Part shown: in pieces, positions 36,987-47,660 of the stretch | How positions within the stretch are numbered: position 1 is the first letter of the stretch | How the letters are laid out: the number at the start of each line of letters is the position of its first letter | DNA from: Methylomonas paludis | GTDB lineage: Bacteria > Pseudomonadota > Gammaproteobacteria > Methylococcales > Methylomonadaceae | Reading direction: 5' to 3' | Assembly (NCBI RefSeq): GCF_018734325.1 | Contig: NZ_CP073754.1 | Coordinates: 3,348,001 to 3,412,000, forward strand | Length of the DNA: 64,000 nucleotides | Notes under the pieces: generated by a model | Told to the model about the DNA's origin: nothing | The model's input: only the letters and a program-made list of their open reading frames with translations | Databases searched by the model: none | Made by a program: the position numbers and the translations under genes

Positions 36987-38288
36987 ATGTACGGATGCCG
37001 TCATATTAATTACAGCCTGCCGGTGCTTTTACTATTGGCAGCCCGGGCATGCTATGCGGATGATTTGGTGCAAAACCCCGCCCCACCAGCCTATAGCGAT
37101 ATACAGCCCGGTTTTCGAGAGCACGATGTACTGAGTGTTGATGCCAATTTAAACTTGAGCCAGTTAGTCGATGGTACTCTGGAAAAATATCCCGACCTGA
37201 AAATTTCCGAAGCGCTGACTCTGGAAGCGGATGCCTTACAGGTCAGAGGCGACAGTTGGTTGGCAGGATCGACCCAGCTTGTACTGGATTATAGTAATGA
37301 TCAAGTTACTAAAGATCGCGGCTATAGTGAGTCAACAGCCCAGGTTGAATTTACGCCATGGTTTTGGGGACAAAAATCAGCCGCACAAAATGTTGCCGAA
37401 ACAGCTCATACCTCTGCCGCCAAACAATCCAGCGCTTTAAAATTGGAAGTGGCTCGCCTGGTCAGAGAAACGCTATGGGATATTGCATTGGCGGAAAGCC
37501 GCTTACAACAGTCAAAATTTACTGTGGATATTTCCCAGCAATTACTGGATAAAGTCCGGCGACGTGTGGAATTGGGTGATTTGGCCCGCGCTGATTTATT
37601 ATTGGCCGAAAGTGAACATTTGCAAAACCGCTCATTGTTTACTCAGGCACAAGCGGAATTGATCCGCACCCAGAAAAACTATGCCAGTTTGACCCGTATC
37701 ACCCAGATACCCGGCAATTACCGCGAACAGCTCAGCACGGTAGACACAATTCTGCCTAATCATCCGCAATTAGAAGCCATTAACGCCATCGTTGCCCGTA
37801 AGCAGGCGACCATAGAATGGGCAAAAACCACAGATACCATCAATCAGCCTAAATTTAATGTATCCACTACCAGCACACATGATCCGCTAGGCGGCGGAAC
37901 TAACCAGATTGCCGGCGTCGGGGTGGTCATTCCCTTTGGCCACAGCACTTATGATGCTCCGGAAATTGCTGCCGCTCACCTGGAGTTAAACCGGGTTTTG
38001 GCGCAACGCGAACATATTCAGCGCAGCCTGGAAAAAACCCTGCATGAAGCCGAACGAGCACTAGAGCTTTCTCACAAAGAATTAACCATCAATAATGAGC
38101 TGAAAGCCATTGCCGAAACTCATTTAAAAATGATGGAAACCAGTTTTGCTGCTGGTGAAATCAATTTAATGGATTTGCTAAGAATCCAAGCTCGCAGCTT
38201 GCAGGCCATCCGTAATGCTAAAGAACAGGAAGTCAAGTTACAACGCAACATCGCCTTTTATAATCAGGCCGTGGGCGTACTGCCATGA
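36987..38288 (+). CDS. Outer-membrane efflux protein (CzcC/TolC family)
   Basis: 433 residues from ATG 36987, preceded by GGAG at good distance; the frame stays open 17 codons upstream. Signal peptide about 1-25, then two TolC-type repeats of long amphipathic helices ('VRRRVELGDLARADLLLAESEHLQ' is the repeat turn, given here in parts: 'RRRVELGDLARADLLLAES') and 'FAAGEINLMDLLRIQARSL'. Forms the outer-membrane channel of the tripartite pump. It overlaps the next gene in ATGA. Confidence 0.9.
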   Translation: MYGCRHINYSLPVLLLLAARACYADDLVQNPAPPAYSDIQPGFREHDVLSVDANLNLSQLVDGTLEKYPDLKISEALTLEADALQVRGDSWLAGSTQLVLDYSNDQVTKDRGYSESTAQVEFTPWFWGQKSAAQNVAETAHTSAAKQSSALKLEVARLVRETLWDIALAESRLQQSKFTVDISQQLLDKVRRRVELGDLARADLLLAESEHLQNRSLFTQAQAELIRTQKNYASLTRITQIPGNYREQLSTVDTILPNHPQLEAINAIVARKQATIEWAKTTDTINQPKFNVSTTSTHDPLGGGTNQIAGVGVVIPFGHSTYDAPEIAAAHLELNRVLAQREHIQRSLEKTLHEAERALELSHKELTINNELKAIAETHLKMMETSFAAGEINLMDLLRIQARSLQAIRNAKEQEVKLQRNIAFYNQAVGVLP

Positions 38289-39376
38289 AAAAAATACTCC
38301 TGACATTACTGTTACTGAGTCCAGTTACGCTGAACGCCGCTGATCAACAAATTCTGATTAACCAAAATCAAATTGATAAGTTGGACATTGTGGTCGGCCC
38401 TTTATCAGTCAGCCATCAGGTTCCTATCTTATCGGCTCCCGCCAAAGTGGTTGTGCCGGCTAACCATGAGCGTTTGCTGAGCAGCACCCAACCCGGCCTG
38501 ATTGTACAACTGCTGGCCAATATCGGCGATTCTATTCAGAAAGATCAGGTGTTAGCCGTTATCAATAGTCCGGAATTGGTTACGCTGCAACGGGATTATT
38601 TAACAGCACAAAGTGATCTGAAATTATCCGATTTGGAATATTCCCGTGATCAGAAATTGCTTGAAGAAGGGGTGATTGCCGACCGGCGCTGGCATGAAAC
38701 CGAAACTCTGCATCTTAACAAAACTGCGCACTCGGACTCTGCCCGCCAGCTTCTGGAAATGGCCGGTATGTCATCGGTTGAAATTCAGAACTTGGTTCAC
38801 ACTGGAAAACTCAACAGCTTGCTGCTACTTCGCTCTCCTATCAGCGGCGTGGTACTGGAACGTTTCGCAACAGTGGGTTCGCGTCTGAATATACAGGAAG
38901 CTATCTATCGGATAGCCGATCTAACCCAATTATGGCTGGAAATCAATATTCCTCAGGAGCGTGTGCGCAATATTGCTATTGGTGATCGCGTTCATATTGA
39001 AAATACTGATATTAGCGCTAAAATCAGCTTATTGGGCCAAAGTGTCATCAACAATAATCAAACCGTTCTGGCTCGAGCAGTCATTGAAGGCCATACCGAT
39101 ATCCTCAGAGCCGGCCAGAACATCAATGTTCAAATCATGGAGAACAGCACTGAGAATAATTTTAAAGTGCCTAATTCCGCCATTGCCCAATATGCCGGGC
39201 ATAATTATATTTTTGTCCGTAATACCAACGGCTTTTATGTCACAGAAATAGACGTGACCGGCAAGCAGGATAGTGACTCCTTGATCAGCGGGCCATTTTC
39301 CGGTCATGAACTGATTGCCGTCAAAGGCTCGGTAGCCCTGAAAGCTGCCTGGTTAGGCTTAGGGAGCAGCGACTAA
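38285..39376 (+). CDS. RND efflux periplasmic adaptor (CzcB/CusB-like)
   Basis: 363 residues. Signal peptide (about 1-18), barrel-sandwich hybrid halves ('GLIVQLLANIGDSIQKDQVLA' and 'LRSPISGVVLERFATVGSRL'), a helical hairpin (about 100-155) and a beta-barrel domain. It bridges the inner-membrane pump and the outer-membrane channel. No His-rich N-terminal extension is seen. The start overlaps the CzcC-like stop by 4 nt; its own stop overlaps the pump start in TAATG. Confidence 0.9.
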   Translation: MKKILLTLLLLSPVTLNAADQQILINQNQIDKLDIVVGPLSVSHQVPILSAPAKVVVPANHERLLSSTQPGLIVQLLANIGDSIQKDQVLAVINSPELVTLQRDYLTAQSDLKLSDLEYSRDQKLLEEGVIADRRWHETETLHLNKTAHSDSARQLLEMAGMSSVEIQNLVHTGKLNSLLLLRSPISGVVLERFATVGSRLNIQEAIYRIADLTQLWLEINIPQERVRNIAIGDRVHIENTDISAKISLLGQSVINNNQTVLARAVIEGHTDILRAGQNINVQIMENSTENNFKVPNSAIAQYAGHNYIFVRNTNGFYVTEIDVTGKQDSDSLISGPFSGHELIAVKGSVALKAAWLGLGSSD

Positions 39377-42300
39377 TGGCCAGCTTGATTCGTTTTGCCT
39401 TGAGCCAACGCCTGCTGATCATGCTGAGCGTTGTGCTTTTGTCTGGAGGCGGCATTTACGCTTTTATTCAATTACCTATTGATGCCTTTCCGGAAGTATC
39501 ACCCACACAGGTAAAAATCATTGTTAAAGCCAATGGCATGACTCCGGAAGAGGTGGAATCCCGTATTACCGCCCCCATCGAAATTGAGCTGCTGGGCATC
39601 CCCCATCAAACCATGCTACGCTCTCTGGCTAAATATGCCATTACCGATATTACTCTGGATTTTGAAGAAGGTACTGACATTTATTGGGCACGTCAGCAAG
39701 TTGCGGAACGTTTAAACGCCATCTGGGGCAATTTACCCAGCGATGTCACCGGCGGTATTGCTCCCATGACAACACCACTAGGCGAAATCCTGATGTTTGC
39801 CGTTGAAGGCGGTGATTTAAACCTGATGCAACATCGTGAACTATTGGACTGGGTGATACGACCTGCCTTACGCACCGTAAAAGGTGTAGCCGATGTCAAT
39901 GCTCTGGGTGGATTGGTGCGCAGCTTTGAAGTGATACCCGACAATATCCGTATGGCGGCACGCAATATCAATACTACCCAACTAGTCGCTGCTCTGGAAA
40001 ACAATAACAAAAATGACGGCGCCGGCCGCCTTACAGAAGGTGAAGAAACCCTCATTGTGCGGGTTGAAGGGAGAATCAAAAACGAACAGGATCTGAAGAA
40101 CATCGTGGTTGCCGAACAGAATGGCTTACCTGTTAAAGTCGAAGATATTGCCGACATCAGAATTGGCGCACTGACCCGCTATGGTGCCGTGAGTATGGAT
40201 GGCCACGGCGAAAGTGTTACTGCGGTAGTATTGGGTTTGCGTGGTGCCAACGCCAGACAAACCATCACTCAACTGGAACAAAAAATTCAGGAACTACAGG
40301 CCTCTCTCCCTCCTGGGGTAAAGCTTAAAGTGTTTTACAATCGCGGCGTATTGGTCGGCCAGGCGGTAAATACCGTTATTAAAGCCTTATTTGAAGCCAC
40401 AGTACTGGTGGTGATATTGCTTGTGCTGTTTTTGGGTGACTTGCGGGCCGCGCTGACGGTTGCCTGCGCCTTACCCTTGGCGGCATTGCTGACTTTTATT
40501 TTGATGCATTTGTTTAATATGTCGGCTAATCTGATGAGCTTGGGGGGATTGGCGATTGCTATTGGTATGCTGGTTGACGGTGCCGTGGTGGTGGTTGAAA
40601 ACATAATGACGCAATTGACCGATCCAGTTAAATCCGCCCGTCTACCCAGATTACACCTGATTTACCGGGCCGTACGGGAAGTGGCGGTGCCTGTCACCTC
40701 CGGCATTTTAATCATTATCATCGTATTTCTACCGCTGTTAAGTCTGCAGGGCCTGGAGGGGAAGCTATTCAGCCCAGTCGCCATCACCATCGTCTTCGCG
40801 CTGGCCGGTTCACTACTGCTATCACTGACCGCCATACCGGTGCTGGCTTCTTTTCTACTCAAACAGGTTGATCATCAAGAACCTTGGTTACCCCGGCAAC
40901 TGCTCAAGCTATATTTACCTTTGTTAAACTGGTGTCTGACCAATAGTAAAAAAGTATTCAGCGTGGCCGGACTTTTATTAGTTGCCGCTTTACTGGTATT
41001 CGGCCAGTTAGGCAGCACCTTTATGCCAACTATGGATGAGGGCGACATTATCGTCCAATTGGAGAAACTACCTTCCATCAGCTTGCTGGATTCGATACAT
41101 CTGGATGGGCAAGTTCAAAAAAACATTTTGGCCCACATTCCTGAAATCGAAAAAGTGGTGTCCAGAGTCGGCACTGACGAACTTGGCCTAGATCCGATGG
41201 GACTGAATGAAACAGACACCTTTCTAGTTCTCAAACCCAAAGATCAGTGGCATGTTGCCGATAAGGCTGCGCTGATTGCCGAAATCCGGCAGGTTATGGC
41301 AGACACGCCGGGGATAGTGCATGGTTTTACCCAACCTATTGAAATGCGCGTTGCTGAAATGTTGACTGGCACCAGAGGGGATGTGGCTATCAAATTATTT
41401 GGTAATGATCTGGAGATGTTGAATAAGAAAGCCGAAGAAATTGCCGCATTGCTCAAAACCCTCCCCGGGGCCAGCGATGTGTTTTTGCGTAAAAATGAAG
41501 GTATGCAATTTCTGCGCGTTAAAATTGATCAACAAATGGCCGGTCGTTTCGGCCTAGACAGCAACCGTATCGAAACCATGCTTAGAGCCCAAATCGAAGG
41601 CCTGCAAATTGGTATTGTTCAGGAAGGCATAAAACGTACACCGCTATTATTGCGTGGTAACAGCAATACGGCGAATTTTGACAACCTGCAAATTTCCTTG
41701 GTCAACGGTAACCATTTACCTATAACGGCTATTACCAAAATTGAGCCTGTGGAAGGTGTGGTTTCTATCAGCCGCGAAAAAGGCCAACGTTTTGCAGTAG
41801 TCCGCAGCAATGTCATTGACCGGGATTTGGTCAGTTTTGTCGCTGAAGCGCGCCAAGCAGTCGCTGACCATATCCAACTGCCCACCGGATTCCGGGTAGA
41901 ATTTGGCGGTCAGTTTGAAAATCAGCAACGAGCCGCTGCACGCTTAGCCTTGGTGATTCCAATGGCCTTAGGTATTATTTTTCTGCTGTTATTTTCCACC
42001 TTCGGTTCGGTACGCCAAGCGATATTGGTACTTTCCAATATACCTTTGGCCATGATAGGTGGCGTGTTTGCCCTGGCATTGTCCGGCGAATATCTTTCCG
42101 TACCGGCTTCGGTAGGCTTTATTGCCCTACTGGGAATAGCGGTGTTAAATGGCGTAGTAATGGTCAGCTATTTTAATCAGTTATACGCTATCGGCATGGA
42201 AATGCCACGCATCATCATTACCGGCTCGGCTCGGCGGTTACGACCAGTATTAATGACTGCCAGTATTGCTGCCTTTGGTTTGATTCCGTTATTATTTGCA

Positions 42301-42432
42301 ACCGGCCCCGGCTCGGAAATTCAGCGCCCCTTAGCTATCGTGGTCACCGGCGGCTTAGTGTCGTCGACCTTTTTGACCTTAATTTTATTACCCATTTTAT
42401 ACAAACGCTTTGGTCAGGCTGGAGAGGTTTGA
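39376..42432 (+). CDS. Heavy-metal-type RND efflux pump (CzcA/CusA-like)
   Basis: 1018 residues, full length for an HME-RND proton antiporter with 12 membrane helices. Typical N-terminus 'PIDAFPEVSPTQVKI' and 'GMTPEEVESRITAPIE'. The signature in TM4 reads 'AIGMLVDGAVVVVEN' (Asp401 to Asn409): 'AIG' is usual in monovalent-cation (Cu/Ag) pumps, whereas 'DGAVV' is usual in divalent-cation pumps, so the metal cannot be named. Translation is coupled to the adaptor. A DUF3240 gene follows 3 nt later. Confidence 0.92.
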   Translation: MASLIRFALSQRLLIMLSVVLLSGGGIYAFIQLPIDAFPEVSPTQVKIIVKANGMTPEEVESRITAPIEIELLGIPHQTMLRSLAKYAITDITLDFEEGTDIYWARQQVAERLNAIWGNLPSDVTGGIAPMTTPLGEILMFAVEGGDLNLMQHRELLDWVIRPALRTVKGVADVNALGGLVRSFEVIPDNIRMAARNINTTQLVAALENNNKNDGAGRLTEGEETLIVRVEGRIKNEQDLKNIVVAEQNGLPVKVEDIADIRIGALTRYGAVSMDGHGESVTAVVLGLRGANARQTITQLEQKIQELQASLPPGVKLKVFYNRGVLVGQAVNTVIKALFEATVLVVILLVLFLGDLRAALTVACALPLAALLTFILMHLFNMSANLMSLGGLAIAIGMLVDGAVVVVENIMTQLTDPVKSARLPRLHLIYRAVREVAVPVTSGILIIIIVFLPLLSLQGLEGKLFSPVAITIVFALAGSLLLSLTAIPVLASFLLKQVDHQEPWLPRQLLKLYLPLLNWCLTNSKKVFSVAGLLLVAALLVFGQLGSTFMPTMDEGDIIVQLEKLPSISLLDSIHLDGQVQKNILAHIPEIEKVVSRVGTDELGLDPMGLNETDTFLVLKPKDQWHVADKAALIAEIRQVMADTPGIVHGFTQPIEMRVAEMLTGTRGDVAIKLFGNDLEMLNKKAEEIAALLKTLPGASDVFLRKNEGMQFLRVKIDQQMAGRFGLDSNRIETMLRAQIEGLQIGIVQEGIKRTPLLLRGNSNTANFDNLQISLVNGNHLPITAITKIEPVEGVVSISREKGQRFAVVRSNVIDRDLVSFVAEARQAVADHIQLPTGFRVEFGGQFENQQRAAARLALVIPMALGIIFLLLFSTFGSVRQAILVLSNIPLAMIGGVFALALSGEYLSVPASVGFIALLGIAVLNGVVMVSYFNQLYAIGMEMPRIIITGSARRLRPVLMTASIAAFGLIPLLFATGPGSEIQRPLAIVVTGGLVSSTFLTLILLPILYKRFGQAGEV

Positions 42433-42435
42433 GTC

Positions 42436-42741
42436 ATGACACATGAAGATTATTTACTGACTATTGATGTACCGCCCAGTCTCGAAGAAACACTAGTGGA
42501 TTGTCTACTTGGCCTGGACAATGTGCTGAAGTTTTCCAGCTTCTCTAGCAATGCCCATGACCACCTATTGCAAGATTTAAGTCTGGTCGAACAAGTCACT
42601 GGCCGTCAGCGCAAAATAAGCTTCCAAATCCATGTAGACAAATCGGGTGTGGCTGAATTAATCAATAGGTTAAAAACCGAATTTAGCGGTTCTGGCTTAC
42701 ATTACTGGGTAATTCCCATCATTGTCCACGGCAAACTATAA
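42436..42741 (+). CDS. DUF3240 family protein
   Basis: 101 residues, soluble. 'LLTIDVPPSLEETLVDCLL' at the N-terminus and 'FQIHVDKSGVAELINRLKTEF' in the second half match DUF3240, small ferredoxin-like (PII-like) proteins often found just after heavy-metal RND pumps. It may be a regulatory partner of the pump. Lies 3 nt after the pump gene and ends the operon. Confidence 0.8.
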   Translation: MTHEDYLLTIDVPPSLEETLVDCLLGLDNVLKFSSFSSNAHDHLLQDLSLVEQVTGRQRKISFQIHVDKSGVAELINRLKTEFSGSGLHYWVIPIIVHGKL

Positions 42742-42858
42742 AGTATTAGCTTCCAGCGTTATAGAACAAAATACGAAGACCAACTTGTCCAGAAAGATTA
42801 AACAGCGGTGCTGGAAAAGATTTACGCTGTCAACTTGATTTGATTAAGGCTACGCTGC

Positions 42859-42895
42859 GAACCCCTCGATTCCACTGCGTTGCATCGAGGGGTTC
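42859..42895. repeat. REP-like palindromic repeat, copy 3
   Basis: GAACCCCTCGAT (42859-42870) pairs perfectly with ATCGAGGGGTTC (42884-42895) around 'TCCACTGCGTTGC'. Longest stem of the four copies (12 bp); preceded by GGCTACGCTGC, which recurs before copy 4 as GCCACGCTAC. Confidence 0.8.
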
Positions 42896-42941
42896 ACGAT
42901 GATGCAGGCTATAGTAGCCCAACAAATACCCGCGAAGTTTT

Positions 42942-42968
42942 GGTGGCTTGCCTAGCGGCAAAGCCACC
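42942..42968. repeat. Second type of palindromic repeat
   Basis: GGTGGCTT (42942-42949) pairs with AAGCCACC (42961-42968); the inner GCC/GGC adds pairs with a small bulge. Lies between REP-like copies 3 and 4. Confidence 0.6.
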
Positions 42969-43007
42969 CTACATAAAGGTCTCTTGATAAAAGCCACGCT
43001 ACAAATC

Positions 43008-43037
43008 CCTCGATTTCGCTACGTTGCATTGAGGCTA
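43008..43037. repeat. REP-like palindromic repeat, copy 4
   Basis: CCTCGAT ... ATTGAGG around 'TTCGCTACGTTGC', followed by CTACGGGC. One arm has a G-T wobble relative to copy 1. Confidence 0.7.
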
Positions 43038-43228
43038 CGGGCATCTTTAAATAGCCGGTTTTCTTGCTCTAAACGACACAAAACAGCATATCAACTATTA
43101 ACGCAAACATAGCCTTTAAACAGAGGGGGGGTGAGTATTGAACTGTTTCAAGGTAACTATTGCTACCTAGCTTCACTTAGTGAAGTAAGTAAAGCTATTT
43201 TTCTGGCACACTGTAATGGCAGTTTGAT

Positions 43229-43552
43229 TTATTTTTCCAATAATTCAAATTTGCCTGCTTTACCGTTCCATTCATCGGCACCCGGCAAAGCATCTTTCAC
43301 TTCAGTGATAATTGGCCAAACCTTGGACAATTCTGCATTCAGTGCAATAAAGTGTTCTTGTCCTTCCGGCACTTCATCTTCGGCATGGATAGCATTTGCC
43401 GGACACTCGGGTTCGCATAAGGTGCAATCGATACATTCTTCAGGATCGATAACCAAAAAATTGGGGCCTTCATGAAAGCAGTCGACAGGGCAAACGTCAA
43501 CGCAATCGGTAAATTTGCATTTGATACAGTTTTCGGTGATTACAAAAGCCAT
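43229..43552 (-). CDS. fdxA: 7Fe-8S ferredoxin FdxA
   Basis: 107 residues from ATG 43552 ('[17 protein letters not shown]'); an 18-codon open extension upstream is not part of the family. Nine cysteines (9, 12, 17, 21, 25, 40, 43, 46, 50): the first cluster region '[13 protein letters not shown]' holds the 3Fe-4S type spacing, the second '[11 protein letters not shown]' the 4Fe-4S cluster, as in Azotobacter ferredoxin I. Low-potential electron carrier. Single gene; a palindrome lies upstream. Confidence 0.94.
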   Translation of the reverse strand: MAFVITENCIKCKFTDCVDVCPVDCFHEGPNFLVIDPEECIDCTLCEPECPANAIHAEDEVPEGQEHFIALNAELSKVWPIITEVKDALPGADEWNGKAGKFELLEK

Positions 43553-43614
43553 AGTGTTCTTCCAGGGTCTGATAAATGAACTCGTTTCCGGGCATGGCGG
43601 AAACATTATGGTTT

Positions 43615-43634
43615 CCTACTGTAAACACAGTAGG
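43615..43634. promoter_or_regulatory. Perfect palindrome upstream of fdxA
   Basis: CCTACTGT (43615-43622), AAAC, ACAGTAGG (43627-43634). It lies 63-82 nt ahead of the fdxA start and just downstream of the EF-G2 terminator, near the place where an fdxA promoter -35 region would fall. Could be an operator or a leader hairpin. Confidence 0.45.
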
Positions 43635-43662
43635 TAAAGAGTTAGTTTTATAAATTCGGGGT

Positions 43663-43691
43663 AAAACTGCAGACGGGTTTGATCTGCAGTT
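43663..43691 (-). terminator. Terminator of the EF-G2 gene
   Basis: Nine-base stem AACTGCAGA (43665-43673) / TCTGCAGTT (43683-43691) around a 9-nt loop; read on the minus strand it ends in a run of four T, 11 nt after the stop codon. Confidence 0.65.
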
Positions 43692-43702
43692 TGAATAACC
43701 GC

Positions 43703-45787
<2,085 letters not shown>

Positions 45788-46022
45788 GGTTACACTCTAA
45801 AATAGATGAAAACTTTACTCACCGGGCACCATGCCACGGCGTCTTCATGGACACTGTCAATGAAAATCCCCCCATTCTACCCGAAAAATTAAAAAAAACA
45901 GAATGTCAATTTTATTTCGACCAGTTTTGCGGTAGAGTATTCAGATTTGCAGTTTGCATCATCCTGATATTTAGCGGTTGAGGCGGGATTTTCTTTGCTG
46001 AATGAGTGACTCTGCCAAGCGA

Positions 46023-46727
46023 TTAAAACCCCTGCTCTTCAGCCAGAATTTTCTTTAAGAATGGGATGGTCAACTTACGCTGGGCTGCCAGTGTGGCACG
46101 ATCTATTTTTTCCAAAAGCAGCCACAGGGCAGGTAATTCATGCACATAATGGTGCAATAAAAACCGTCCAACCGAAGCAGGTATATCAAAACCCAAATAA
46201 TGGGCCTTATGGGTCAAGGCTGCTATCAATTCATCGTCACGCAGAGCCTGGATTTTCATAGTCAAGCCCCAGGCCATTCGGGTTTTTAAATCCGTCAACT
46301 CAAAAGCTAAATATTTGGGTGGACAATCTGCCGCCAGCAATAGCTGATGATTATTTTGCCGGTGGCGATTATAGAAATTGAAGAGACTCTGCTGCCAGAG
46401 CGGATGTCCGGCAATATTCTGGATATCATCCAGACAAACCAGTTCCAGCATATCCAATCCATCCAATATTTCAGGCTCAGGCAGTTTATCCTTGGGGAAT
46501 TGCAAATAAAATGGTTGTTTGCCCAATAATTTTGCCTGCTGGCAACAGGCTTGCAATAAATGACTTTTACCGCTGCCGGTCTCGCCCCAAACATAAATTT
46601 GTTGTTCCGAACCACCCTCAGCCAAGCGCTGTAATTGACTTATTATTTCCGCATTATTACCGAAAAAAAAACTATCAAACGTCTGGTTAGCTTGAAACTC
46701 AAACTGTAAAGCTACTTGTTTGCCCAT
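46023..46727 (-). CDS. hda: DnaA regulatory inactivator Hda
   Basis: 234 residues. AAA+ protein that, with the DNA-loaded sliding clamp, stimulates ATP hydrolysis by DnaA and prevents re-initiation. The clamp-binding motif lies at the N-terminus ('QVALQFEF'); Walker A 'GETGSGKSH', Walker B 'LVCLDDIQNI' and sensor 'LLLAADCPP' follow. The DUF2069 gene precedes it by 5 nt, the usual hda neighbour in gammaproteobacteria. Confidence 0.93.
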   Translation of the reverse strand: MGKQVALQFEFQANQTFDSFFFGNNAEIISQLQRLAEGGSEQQIYVWGETGSGKSHLLQACCQQAKLLGKQPFYLQFPKDKLPEPEILDGLDMLELVCLDDIQNIAGHPLWQQSLFNFYNRHRQNNHQLLLAADCPPKYLAFELTDLKTRMAWGLTMKIQALRDDELIAALTHKAHYLGFDIPASVGRFLLHHYVHELPALWLLLEKIDRATLAAQRKLTIPFLKKILAEEQGF

Positions 46728-46732
46728 CGATT

Positions 46733-47083
46733 TCAGATTTTTTCAGCTTTGTAAACATACATGCCAGCACCAAAACACAACAATAAACTGAACAATAGTT
46801 CCAGTAGGGCGTAAGGACGCTCTGGGACGCTAACATAAGCTTCCGCTACGCCATGAGCAAAATAGGGTAAGCTCAAATAAGTCATCCATGTGCAGCTTTT
46901 CAAATTCGCTCTTAGAAACCCTCTGAACGGTAACAGCAAAGGACCCACACTTATCAGTAATAATATAGCGGTCGGAAAACCTTGACTGGGAAATAAAACA
47001 GTATGCCAAGCCATTTGCAATAGAAACAAGCCGAAAAATCCGGCGCTGGCCACATAGTGGTAATAGACTCGCTGCATAATCAA
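46733..47083 (-). CDS. DUF2069 membrane protein
   Basis: 116 residues with four hydrophobic segments and short loops. 'TWMTYLSLPYFAHGVAEAY' is the conserved centre of DUF2069, a family of small inner-membrane proteins usually encoded beside hda or wrbA. The role is unknown. Co-transcribed with hda (5-nt gap). Confidence 0.85.
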   Translation of the reverse strand: MIMQRVYYHYVASAGFFGLFLLQMAWHTVLFPSQGFPTAILLLISVGPLLLPFRGFLRANLKSCTWMTYLSLPYFAHGVAEAYVSVPERPYALLELLFSLLLCFGAGMYVYKAEKI

Positions 47084-47660
47084 ACAATATCCAAATTCGG
47101 GTGTAAAAACCGGTTAACCGGCGCTTAAAATATCATAACAACTGCCAAGTTGCTGTAAACAGTCGATCTGTAGCAATCACAGACTCCGCATCGGACAACC
47201 AACTGAGTTTGCAGAATGAGGTGTATTCGACAGCCAGCGCCGAATAGCCCTCGTTCATTTTGGCATTAAAATGGCAGTCAGCTGAGTTTAATTGCTGTCT
47301 TGCTCAATGCAGCGATAGATGATTCCACCAGATAGAATTGCCTAATTTTGCCACAATGCCGAGTTGCATCTGCTCAGACGAGTTTTCCCGGACTATGTCA
47401 GTATGTGATATCCTTTAGAATATAAGATACCGGTATGTTTTTCCTAAACCATCATCGGGTTCACTTAATTGCGCTAGCCGTTAACAGCTTATAACTTTTG
47501 GGAATTTGGTAGAAATGGACATCCGCCCACCAGAAATCTGTATTGTCAGTACAGGCACTATTTTTCGAGCTGTTCGACAGCGCGAGCTTAGCCGCTTGCC
47601 AATATTTACGCATGACACCCTTTGTCATAGCCTACCCTTAAAGATTGTGCCGCACACTTT
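47084..47660. other. Intergenic/decayed region at the left edge of the polysaccharide island
   Basis: Nearly 580 nt without a gene I can support. A 52-codon frame at 47515-47673 is open but unrecognised and overlaps the flippase relic; it may be another remnant. Promoters for the DUF2069 gene (leftward) should be in the first 100 nt. Confidence 0.4.

Larger units (their letters stand above)
42742..43228. other. Repeat-rich intergenic region
   Basis: No gene seen. It carries two copies of the REP-like repeat (42859 and 43008) and a different palindrome between them (42942), so nearly 180 bp are taken up by short palindromes. Both flanking genes converge here. Confidence 0.6.

Noticed and set aside
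43615-43634. LexA box upstream of fdxA
   Set aside because: CTGT and ACAG are present but separated by 4 instead of 8 bases, so the gammaproteobacterial LexA consensus is not met; kept only as an unassigned palindrome.
45788-46022. TTGACA element on the minus strand upstream of the EF-G2 gene
   Set aside because: TTGACA is present, but no -10 box stands at an acceptable distance; the TAGAAT further down is 24 nt away. Not called as a promoter.
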